Shown: one piece after another, positions 6,404-12,866 of the stretch
Layout of the letters: each line of letters opens with the position of its first letter
Numbering within the stretch: position 1 is the stretch's first letter
Virus record (IMG/VR): IMGVR_UViG_3300037042_005756
Coordinates: 1 to 20,084 of that record
DNA: 20,084 nt
DNA from: a virus
Direction: 5' to 3' (one strand)
Notes under the pieces: model-generated
The model's input: only the letters and a program-made list of their open reading frames with translations
Database searches by the model: none
What the model was told of the DNA's origin: nothing
Made by a program: the position numbers and the translations under genes

Positions 6404-6616
6404 TTATTTATAATGGTGTAATTTCTTTTTCCATTTATCAATTTGTGTCTGGCAATACCACTTTCCTAACCAACTAGAAGCATTAAAATATTTTTTCTCC
6501 CATTCCTCTATTTTTTTAAATATAGGTCTATTAGCTTTATTAATGATGTCTATATCATAATAGCTATTTTCTTCTAGCATTGCTTTTTCCCATTGTTCTT
6601 TTTTATTATCCTTCAT
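6404..6616 (-). CDS. Small charged protein of unknown function
   Basis: This 70-residue, Lys-, Glu- and Trp-rich protein sits between queD and dpdA. Five Trp residues and alternating charges suggest a helical, possibly nucleic-acid- or protein-binding peptide. The C-terminal WKKKLHHYK is basic. Its start lies 11 bases inside the queD end and its stop is 5 bases before dpdA, so it is part of the operon. No family is recognised; a helper of the transglycosylase is possible only by position. Confidence 0.6.
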   Translation of the reverse strand: MKDNKKEQWEKAMLEENSYYDIDIINKANRPIFKKIEEWEKKYFNASSWLGKWYCQTQIDKWKKKLHHYK

Positions 6617-7070
6617 AGATAGCTGAGTTTTTATTATTTTCCATAAATTCTACTCTTGTAACTTTAACTCTATTATTAGTTTCTTCTTGAACAAATGTGT
6701 TAATTTTTTCAAAAATATATTTAGCAAATTGTTCTGCTCCTACAGCTGGTAATACTCTAGTTTGAGCTAAACCATGCTCACCCATTGCTTTAAAACCAGC
6801 TAAATATGGATCATCTTCAGCTACAACTAATGTATGATCAAATGTATAATCCATCCATTCTTTAGGATTCATACCATCAATTTTACCCTTAGCTCTTTTC
6901 ATTCCTCCAAAATCCCATACCCAATTTCTTTCATCTAATTCACCTGCAAACCATACTCTAAATGAAACACCATATCCATGTAAGAAACGACAATGTGTTC
7001 CTTCTGCTTTCCATTGACGGAATACACAACTATATCCATCAAATAATTTAGTTGATAAAAATTTACTCAT
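6606..7070 (-). CDS. queD: 6-carboxytetrahydropterin synthase, divergent zinc ligands
   Basis: QueD makes 6-carboxy-5,6,7,8-tetrahydropterin from dihydroneopterin triphosphate. The 154-residue protein has the T-fold marks: catalytic Cys27 in THCRFLHG (25-32), NWVWDFGGMK (49-58) matching the VxDFxxLK strand, FDHT with His79, PAVGAEQFAKYIF (108-120) matching the PTxExxA helix, and Glu144 in FMENNKNSAIY. Two of the three zinc histidines seen in classical QueD are not obvious: the first falls in CVFRQW and the HGH becomes His31-Gly-Tyr33, with His26 a possible substitute ligand. I believe a related subfamily with FRQW and HGY occurs elsewhere, so this looks like a subfamily trait. The start overlaps the upstream gene by 4 bases. 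Confidence 0.85.
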   Translation of the reverse strand: MSKFLSTKLFDGYSCVFRQWKAEGTHCRFLHGYGVSFRVWFAGELDERNWVWDFGGMKRAKGKIDGMNPKEWMDYTFDHTLVVAEDDPYLAGFKAMGEHGLAQTRVLPAVGAEQFAKYIFEKINTFVQEETNNRVKVTRVEFMENNKNSAIYEG

Positions 7071-7558
7071 ATAATATATTTTTTAGGTCTTCCTCTACGT
7101 TTTTGTTTTGCTCTGAAATTATAAGTAGCTTTTATTAGGTCATAAAGCTCTCTTAATGTGCCTTCAAAAGACTCCATTTTATTATCTAACTCTTCATCTT
7201 CAATTTCAAATAAACCAGTTATAGCTTTTTTATATAACTCTAAACGTTGTGGTTCATCTTTTTCAAAATCCTTCATTAAACGTCTATAACGTTCTCTATA
7301 TATAGTTTGCGCCTCATGTCGTTTAACTGGGTCATTAATATCTCCTGTTTTTTCTTCCATCTCAAGTAAAGCATATTGTGCTTGCCAATAATATGATGAA
7401 AAGTCAAAATCTCCATTATCAATCCTAGCATGTACAGCATCTTTAGATGATAATGAAGACTTATCTTTAAATTTTCGCCACCAGAAAAACTGGTTATATT
7501 TGAGTGGTTGTAGTTTACTTAACTCTCTATTAATTATTTCTTTTGTGTGTATTATCAT
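7067..7558 (-). CDS. Unknown helical protein with AT-hook-like C-terminus
   Basis: This 163-residue, mostly helical, highly charged protein belongs to no family I recognise. An aromatic stretch (FFWWRKF, 24-30) is followed by long Glu/Lys/Arg-rich helices (60-145). The last 12 residues hold KRRGRPKK, in which the Arg-Gly-Arg-Pro core (155-158) is the classic AT-hook that binds the minor groove of AT-rich DNA. The gene overlaps queD by 4 bases and the DUF5522-like gene by 29. A DNA-binding partner of the modification or replication genes is a reasonable guess, not shown. Confidence 0.6.
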   Translation of the reverse strand: MIIHTKEIINRELSKLQPLKYNQFFWWRKFKDKSSLSSKDAVHARIDNGDFDFSSYYWQAQYALLEMEEKTGDINDPVKRHEAQTIYRERYRRLMKDFEKDEPQRLELYKKAITGLFEIEDEELDNKMESFEGTLRELYDLIKATYNFRAKQKRRGRPKKYII

Positions 7559-7823
7559 AACCTTTATTATTAAATATATCTATTTCTTCCTTGGTCACCA
7601 AATATTTGTCCTGTACATTTTGATTACCATGTTTATGTTTTGGTTCAAACGGACAATGTCTACAGCCATTACCACAACATTGGCCACGTTCAATATGGAA
7701 TTGAGCGGTGAATATCACACGCTCACCTTCCATATAATAATGTATATCTTCTTTAAACAACTTCACAAGCACCTCCAGCACATGCTGCTTGGTCTTGTAA
7801 GTTAGTTTCATCACTAAATTCAA
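7530..7823 (-). CDS. DUF5522-like Cys-rich small protein
   Basis: The diagnostic block is YYMEGERVIFTAQFHIERG followed by a Cys cluster with Cys49, Cys50, Cys54 and Cys57 (CCGNGCRHCPF), which matches the small DUF5522 family widespread in Bacteroidota. The Cys spacing suggests metal binding. Function is unknown. The start is uncertain. The longest frame begins at 7823 and overlaps the ribonucleotide reductase end by 71 bases; a Met at 7811 overlaps by 59; a Met at 7733 avoids overlap but would cut the conserved DxxYY strand. A TTG near the reductase stop is a further option. The end overlaps the AT-hook gene by 29 bases. Confidence 0.72.
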   Translation of the reverse strand: MNLVMKLTYKTKQHVLEVLVKLFKEDIHYYMEGERVIFTAQFHIERGQCCGNGCRHCPFEPKHKHGNQNVQDKYLVTKEEIDIFNNKGYDNTHKRNN

Positions 7824-9606
7824 CTACTTTACTTAAATCAAGAGCATGTAAATGTTTAACACGTTCATTAAATTGTTCTTCAGTAATTGTCTCAAATGGA
7901 GCTTGAGTATATGTTCCTAAATCCTCTGGTAGGAATGATAATGCGGTAAAATACTCTTTATTTTCCCATAACCACTCTCCTACAGTTGACCATTCTTCTT
8001 GTTTAATGTTTACTGTAGCTGATACGTTATGCATATTACTACCTTTTCTATGACCTGGTTTAATCCACTCTTTATTAAATTTCTTAATACGTTCAAGTAA
8101 TTCAACAGCTGTTTCTTTAGGACGTACAATAGCGTTTTTAGGAGCACGCTGAGGAATAGTTACAATTGCTTGAATGTTTGGTTTAAAGAAATCATCTTCT
8201 AACAATTCAGGATGATGAATTGATAAGTGAGTGTATAATGCCTCGTTCTTACCAATACGGATTCTTCTTAAATAGAAGTCATCATGCCAAGCGTGAATAC
8301 CACTTGATGTACCTAATACTAATGATGTAGTACCTGATGGTTTAACACATGTAACACGAGCTGCTTTATTAATGCCAATTACCTCAGCTAAACGAGCGTT
8401 TTCTTCAGTAGCAATTTTAGCTGCTTCTTTTAAACTAAAATTTAATACAGCACCTGAGGCAATACCAGTCATTCCGATACCTAATAATGCTTCTTTTTCA
8501 GTTGTTTTCTTCCATACATCTCTTAGATAATGGAAATCAGTATATGATGCTTGTAATGTACCAATGAATGCTGCTGCTTTAACTCTAGCATTTAAATCCT
8601 CTTGTGATTCAACTGTTGAGGCATTTACCTCACATAGATTACAGAATTGATTTGGTTTCAAGTTAATTTCAGCACATGGGTTAGTACCAGCATCTTTATC
8701 GTTTGAGAAGATAAATCCTGGTTCACCTGAATTACTTAATTCGATTTTCTTCCATAAATTAAGAAACACATCTTTTTCAATCTTAGATTTAATTAATACA
8801 GCTGTATTATTAGCTCTTCCACGTTGTGGATTATCTTCCCACCATGATCCAAACTTACATGTTAACATTTCCTCATCATCTAAATTAAATAATGCAATGA
8901 GGGCAGCGCGACGAATACCACCTGATAATACTGCATCAGCTAAATGACAGATGATATCATGACATTCAAGTGATGTGAGTTGTTCACCATCTTTTTTTCT
9001 GTCTAATATTGCTTGTACGTGTACTAAAGCTAATTTAAGTGGTTCTGGACCAGGTGCTTTACCACCTACAGTAATTAATTGAGCACCTTTAGGACGAATA
9101 TCTCTAAAATCAAATAATGGAAGTGCACCACCACGTAAATAAGATTTAACTAATACTTTAACAGCATCAGCCCATCCTTCAATACTATCACCTACAAGGT
9201 AACGTTTTGATTTTAATGGCTTTCTTACAACAGGTAACTTTTCAATATGATGTTTTTGAACACTATATCCTACCCCACAACCAGAAAGAAGTAAAAACAT
9301 TATTTCACTGAAAGAAGCGATGTCATCAATAGGCAAATAAGAGCAATTAAATATACGAGCATTATTGATGTCAACGGGCTTACCTGCAAATTGCATCGAT
9401 CGCATCGATGGTAATACTTTTTTATTGTAAACAAATTTATAAGCTTCTTCAATTTCATTTTTTAAATTTGGGAATTTTTTTAAGTGCATTTCTTTGTTTC
9501 GATCTACTAATTCACTCCATGTTTCTCTTCTGTTTAATTCTGGTCTGAACTTGCTATACTTCATGTATGTGGTTATTTCAGATAGAATTTCTTGTGTTAC
9601 GTCCAT
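7753..9606 (-). CDS. nrdJ: Adenosylcobalamin-dependent (class II) ribonucleotide reductase, monomeric type
   Basis: This enzyme reduces ribonucleotides to deoxyribonucleotides using a B12-generated thiyl radical. Cysteines line up with Lactobacillus leichmannii RTPR: Cys88 in FNCSY (like C119), Cys311 in NPCAEINL (like thiyl Cys408) and Cys322 in FCNL (like C419), with the same 11-residue spacing, plus a C-terminal redox pair Cys609 and Cys614. Other marks are LSGCGVGYSV (107-116), a glycine-rich KAPGPEPL block and VTCVKPSGTTSLV. At 617 residues it is shorter than RTPR (about 740). No B12-binding accessory domain or second subunit is visible. The enzyme works without oxygen and needs host or environmental cobalamin. 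It is preceded by a 79-base spacer with a hairpin, the longest gap in the replication block. Confidence 0.92.
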   Translation of the reverse strand: MDVTQEILSEITTYMKYSKFRPELNRRETWSELVDRNKEMHLKKFPNLKNEIEEAYKFVYNKKVLPSMRSMQFAGKPVDINNARIFNCSYLPIDDIASFSEIMFLLLSGCGVGYSVQKHHIEKLPVVRKPLKSKRYLVGDSIEGWADAVKVLVKSYLRGGALPLFDFRDIRPKGAQLITVGGKAPGPEPLKLALVHVQAILDRKKDGEQLTSLECHDIICHLADAVLSGGIRRAALIALFNLDDEEMLTCKFGSWWEDNPQRGRANNTAVLIKSKIEKDVFLNLWKKIELSNSGEPGFIFSNDKDAGTNPCAEINLKPNQFCNLCEVNASTVESQEDLNARVKAAAFIGTLQASYTDFHYLRDVWKKTTEKEALLGIGMTGIASGAVLNFSLKEAAKIATEENARLAEVIGINKAARVTCVKPSGTTSLVLGTSSGIHAWHDDFYLRRIRIGKNEALYTHLSIHHPELLEDDFFKPNIQAIVTIPQRAPKNAIVRPKETAVELLERIKKFNKEWIKPGHRKGSNMHNVSATVNIKQEEWSTVGEWLWENKEYFTALSFLPEDLGTYTQAPFETITEEQFNERVKHLHALDLSKVVEFSDETNLQDQAACAGGACEVV

Positions 9607-9645
9607 TTTGGTTTATATATTTAAAAGTTAAGTGTACAATATCAT

Positions 9646-9661
9646 GCTATCTCTCGACAGC
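9646..9661. other. GNRA-type hairpin ahead of the ribonucleotide reductase gene
   Basis: Arms GCTATC (9646-9651) and GACAGC (9656-9661) form a 6-bp stem. On the minus-strand RNA the loop is GAGA, a GNRA tetraloop, and one pair is a G-U wobble. It lies 40 bases upstream of the reductase start codon, so it may be a leader structure affecting translation or mRNA stability. Read on the plus strand it is followed by a T-rich run (9663-9673), which would resemble an intrinsic terminator for antisense transcription. Confidence 0.5.
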
Positions 9662-9685
9662 CTTTCTTTTTTTATGTTTTGATTT

Positions 9686-9949
9686 TTAAAGTAAGCGACT
9701 ATCTAATTCAGTCATCTGGAGATATAAAACAAAATCTTCAAATATGTCTTTAGGTACACCTTTAAGTGACAAAGCATGTTCTTGAAGAAGTGATTCTGAA
9801 ATCCTGTCGCTAGTTCCCTCTAATAATAATGGTTTAAAACCAGTAAAAACTTCATTAATAGTTTTTGTTTCATCAACATCACCAAAATCATCATTGTCTT
9901 GAAGATATTGAATCATCAATTCTTCAATTTTGGTTTTAGAGTATTCCAT
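9686..9949 (-). CDS. Small acidic protein of unknown function
   Basis: This 87-residue acidic protein has no Cys or membrane segment. It is probably helical, with a negative DNDDFGDVDETK stretch (18-29) and a regular hydrophobic pattern towards the C-terminus. Its start lies 14 bases inside the end of the DUF6884-like gene, which supports expression as a pair. No domain is recognised. Confidence 0.6.
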   Translation of the reverse strand: MEYSKTKIEELMIQYLQDNDDFGDVDETKTINEVFTGFKPLLLEGTSDRISESLLQEHALSLKGVPKDIFEDFVLYLQMTELDSRLL

Positions 9950-10424
9950 TTTTATAGAGTTTTTTTACTTCCTTAATTATTTTTGTTGTCAACTTAATAA
10001 TAGCTTCTTTCAATTTCTGAAGTAATGCTTTCTTTTGTTGACCAATGCGTAGACCCTCAAATGGAACTTCAACGTTCTTCATATGGGGTTCTAAATATTG
10101 ACGATATGCATTTCCTGCTAAAATAACAAACTTATCTTTATCAAGATTATAACCTTTTTGTTTTAATTGACCCAATACAGTCTCAGCCCATTTCTCACGT
10201 TCTGGAGCTGGCATTTCTTTCAATGTCTTATTGTATGGATCAATTTTAGCACGTAATGGTACTAAATGATACTTAGCGGAAATAATATATATATCATTTG
10301 GGCTAGTAAGTTTTTTGGCGTACTCCAATTGTTTTTTAAACAAATCAGAATTATAAAGTTCTTCAGCAGGAGCTGCTTGACTTTCTTTACCCGCGGAACA
10401 TGATACTAATACAACCTTACTCAT
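9936..10424 (-). CDS. DUF6884-like (YaaA-related) protein
   Basis: The 162-residue protein has the pattern of the DUF6884 family: VVLVSCSAGKE (4-14) with the Ser-Cys-Ser motif, APAEELYNSDLFKKQ (18-32), DIYIISAKYHLVPL (44-57), IDPYNKTL (61-68) and a late VILAGNAYRQYLEP (99-112). The family occurs in phages and bacteria, and its biochemical role is not established to my knowledge; it looks distantly like YaaA (DUF328). The C-terminus (130-162) is a Lys-rich helix that could bind nucleic acid. The gene sits between helicase and ribonucleotide reductase, a few kilobases upstream of the deazaguanine genes. Confidence 0.75.
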   Translation of the reverse strand: MSKVVLVSCSAGKESQAAPAEELYNSDLFKKQLEYAKKLTSPNDIYIISAKYHLVPLRAKIDPYNKTLKEMPAPEREKWAETVLGQLKQKGYNLDKDKFVILAGNAYRQYLEPHMKNVEVPFEGLRIGQQKKALLQKLKEAIIKLTTKIIKEVKKLYKNGIL

Positions 10425-10445
10425 ATAGGTATAAATATAATTAAA

Positions 10446-11816
10446 TTAACTATTATTATTAAGTTCAAAAAATTTCTTTTTAAGTATATCCCTATCTACA
10501 GAGTCAAAATTTTCATTTAGTTTAACTGGTCTTTCTCTTTCAAGTGTTTCTTCATCAAGTTCATCAGTGTCAATTTGTATATGACCTGTTGATGTATCTA
10601 TGACAGCTGAGTAAGTAACACCATCCATACCATATCGATTTTTCATAATATGGAATCTACCTGTACCACCTGCTTTATCTTGACGTCGACGTGAAATTGA
10701 CATTGCAAAATCTGTAATCATCATTTTATTATAAGAACCAGCGGCTTTATCACCCTCAATAATATTGTCATTAGCACCTGCTCTATTAACCTGACTCACA
10801 GACCAAATTGGAACATTTAATTCACGTGCTAAACCTTTAGTAGCTACATAAACATCATCAATTTCTTCCTTACGTTCTTTACTTGTTCTATTAGCACGTA
10901 ACAAGTCAACATAGTCAATAATTACTAAGTCAGGCATTTGATCTAAGTCTCTACATTTTTGAATATGCGCTTCAATAGTACTTATAGTTGCTTTACCTGT
11001 CGGATATTCTTTAATCACCAATCTACCAGGTAGATTAGTAATAACCTTTTCAACGTCTGTTCTATGGTTTTGAATGTTATTTACTGATATGTTAGTGAAA
11101 CAAGCATCATATCTTTTACCAACATATGCTTCACTTAACTCAAGTGTATAGTGATTAACATTAAAACCAGCTTGTACAGCTGCTGCTCCTAGAGCAATTA
11201 ATGACCAACTCTTACCACCACCTGGTCCTCCAAATATTAGTCCAAAATCACCTCCACCTAAACCACCTTGTAACAGTTGGTTAATACCAGGCCAAGGTGT
11301 AGCGACTGGATTTCTATATTCTTCACGATATCTGTCTTCAACATCCTTTTCATATTCATGACCTAAATTCTTATCCATACCTGCTTTTAATGCTGAATCA
11401 ATTAGATGTCTAATATCATCATACATTCCAGATTGTAATAGATCTACAGATGTTAATAGTGCTTTCTTTAATTGTTGGTTTTTGCAAAAGTTACTAAACT
11501 CAGCTTCAACATACTCAGCATCTTCATTTGTTGCTTTATATGCTTCTTTTAATTGTTCTACTACTGATGTTTTTAATACTTCATTATCAATTTTCTTTAC
11601 CTCAATATGTAATGTATCAAGTGTAGGTGTAGCATGCCACTTATCAAAATACTTAATAATTGTTTCTACTAACCATTGATGAGCTTGGTTATCAAAATAT
11701 TCTGGTGTAGCTACATCACGAATATTAAGTAGGAATTTTTTATTCTTTAAAAGCGAGCTAATAACCTTGGTTTGAAAATTCAAACCATATTGATTTAATT
11801 TGCTGAATGCAACCAT
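10446..11816 (-). CDS. Replicative DNA helicase, DnaB/gp41-like
   Basis: This 456-residue ring helicase of the DnaB superfamily would unwind the replication fork. The N-terminal helical domain (1-150) fits the DnaB primase-interaction domain. The RecA-like core has Walker A GGPGGGKS (196-203), a TLELSE segment (224-229) corresponding to H1a, Walker B LVIIDYVDLL (297-306, Asp301), and VPIWSVSQVNRAG (335-347) as the H3 motif with the sensor Gln. A short disordered acidic region precedes the C-terminus. It lies directly downstream of exonuclease, recombinase and gp32-like genes. A separate primase is not in the window. Confidence 0.92.
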   Translation of the reverse strand: MVAFSKLNQYGLNFQTKVISSLLKNKKFLLNIRDVATPEYFDNQAHQWLVETIIKYFDKWHATPTLDTLHIEVKKIDNEVLKTSVVEQLKEAYKATNEDAEYVEAEFSNFCKNQQLKKALLTSVDLLQSGMYDDIRHLIDSALKAGMDKNLGHEYEKDVEDRYREEYRNPVATPWPGINQLLQGGLGGGDFGLIFGGPGGGKSWSLIALGAAAVQAGFNVNHYTLELSEAYVGKRYDACFTNISVNNIQNHRTDVEKVITNLPGRLVIKEYPTGKATISTIEAHIQKCRDLDQMPDLVIIDYVDLLRANRTSKERKEEIDDVYVATKGLARELNVPIWSVSQVNRAGANDNIIEGDKAAGSYNKMMITDFAMSISRRRQDKAGGTGRFHIMKNRYGMDGVTYSAVIDTSTGHIQIDTDELDEETLERERPVKLNENFDSVDRDILKKKFFELNNNS

Positions 11817-11819
11817 AAC

Positions 11820-12866
11820 TTATTTTAATTTATAAACTTGAAGATAAGAAAAAATTTCGTTAAGCCAAATCTCTGTGTTAGGTATGGAGTTTTGAAGATT
11901 ATCTTCGTTATATAACTTTAGGAAATGTAATTTATCTAATTTATTAGGTTCATTAGTTAATACTTGTTCTATTTCTTCTAAACTGTCTTCTGATAAGTCA
12001 ATATTAGATAAATCCATTAATTGTTGATTGATAAGTAGTTGTTTTTTAAAATTAACTATATCACCATACAATCCATGTTCATTAACTAACTCTTCAGACT
12101 TAGTAAATATACTATCTAATGTAACTATAAGATTACCTTCTAGTTCTGGAAATAATTTAAATAGCTTTTTAGGTCCTAATCCTTTAACACCAGGTATATT
12201 ATCTGAATCATCACCCATTAATATTTTTTTATTAATAAAGTTTTGAGGATATAAACCATACTCTTCCTTTACTAATTTAGGTGTATAGAATTTCTTTTTA
12301 ATAGGTGAATATATTGTCACTTTATCATTTACTAATTGCATAAAGTCTTGGTCAGCAGACATTATATATACTTCACCATCTAATTTATTTGTTATATAAC
12401 CTATAACATCATCAGCTTCTACTTTATCGATAGATAATAAATCAACAGGTAAACACTTTAAATACTCTACTAAACGTAACATTTGATTTTCAATAGAGGC
12501 TGATTCATCTTCTTTACCATCAAAACCATCCCAATTAGTTATACGTTGTAGTTTTCTATGTGCTTTATATTCTGGATATAGATTCTTTTTATTGGTAGTA
12601 CTACCATTACCATCAAATATTAGAATAACTCTTGTAGGCTTAATATGACGAATTGCAAAACCAATCGATTTTAAGAACCCAGTGAGCCCACCGATGTGGG
12701 CTCCACTTGGATTCATATGGTTGATCATGGCAAAACTTCTTAAAAAGGTATTCATTGAGTCTACTAAGAGTACCTTACTGTTTAAATACAAGGCTTCTTG
12801 CTTAGTATTCTTAATATTGGATAGTATATCTTTAAACGTCTTGTTCATCGTCATTATCGATTTCAA
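11820..12866 (-). CDS. 5'-3' exonuclease / flap endonuclease (T4 RNase H-like)
   Basis: This 348-residue PIN/FEN-type nuclease would remove RNA primers and flaps on the lagging strand. Metal-binding acids appear in the usual order: Asp36 (LLVDSMN), Asp85 (LIFDGNG), Glu150/Asp152/Asp153 (VEADD), Asp172/Asp174 (ADQD) and Asp219/Asp220/Asp222 (GDDSDN). A helix-hairpin-helix follows (IPGVKGLGPKK, 224-234). The longest frame overlaps the recombinase end by 35 bases; an internal Met at residue 7 would shorten the overlap to 17. The gene contains a remarkable stable hairpin over codons 51-64. Length and motif order fit T4 RNase H and the polymerase I 5' nuclease domain. Confidence 0.9.
   Translation of the reverse strand: MKSIMTMNKTFKDILSNIKNTKQEALYLNSKVLLVDSMNTFLRSFAMINHMNPSGAHIGGLTGFLKSIGFAIRHIKPTRVILIFDGNGSTTNKKNLYPEYKAHRKLQRITNWDGFDGKEDESASIENQMLRLVEYLKCLPVDLLSIDKVEADDVIGYITNKLDGEVYIMSADQDFMQLVNDKVTIYSPIKKKFYTPKLVKEEYGLYPQNFINKKILMGDDSDNIPGVKGLGPKKLFKLFPELEGNLIVTLDSIFTKSEELVNEHGLYGDIVNFKKQLLINQQLMDLSNIDLSEDSLEEIEQVLTNEPNKLDKLHFLKLYNEDNLQNSIPNTEIWLNEIFSYLQVYKLK
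12675..12714 (-). other. Long stable hairpin inside the exonuclease gene
   Basis: A GC-rich inverted repeat lies inside an AT-rich gene. The inner arms AGCCCAC and GTGGGCT (7 bp) close a 4-base loop at 12692-12695. Pairing extends outward through GTG/CAC, CCA/TGG and GAA/TTC, with two single-base bulges and one position that is a U-G wobble on the minus-strand RNA but a C-A mismatch on the plus strand. About 17 pairs form in total on the coding-strand transcript. It is not followed by a U run, so it is not an intrinsic terminator. Confidence 0.75.

Noticed and set aside
7500-7805. Plus-strand open frame with hydrophobic stretches
   Set aside because: It overlaps the AT-hook, DUF5522-like and reductase genes in antisense; the hydrophobicity arises from reverse-complemented Asn/Lys-rich codons.
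9393-9410. Tandem ATCGAT motifs as a possible protein-binding site
   Set aside because: They are explained by repeated Ser-Met codons (SMRSMQ) in the reductase and occur nowhere else in a regulatory position.
9607-9685. Cobalamin riboswitch ahead of the B12-dependent reductase
   Set aside because: The 79-base spacer is too short for the cobalamin riboswitch core and lacks its conserved B12-box; only a small hairpin is present.
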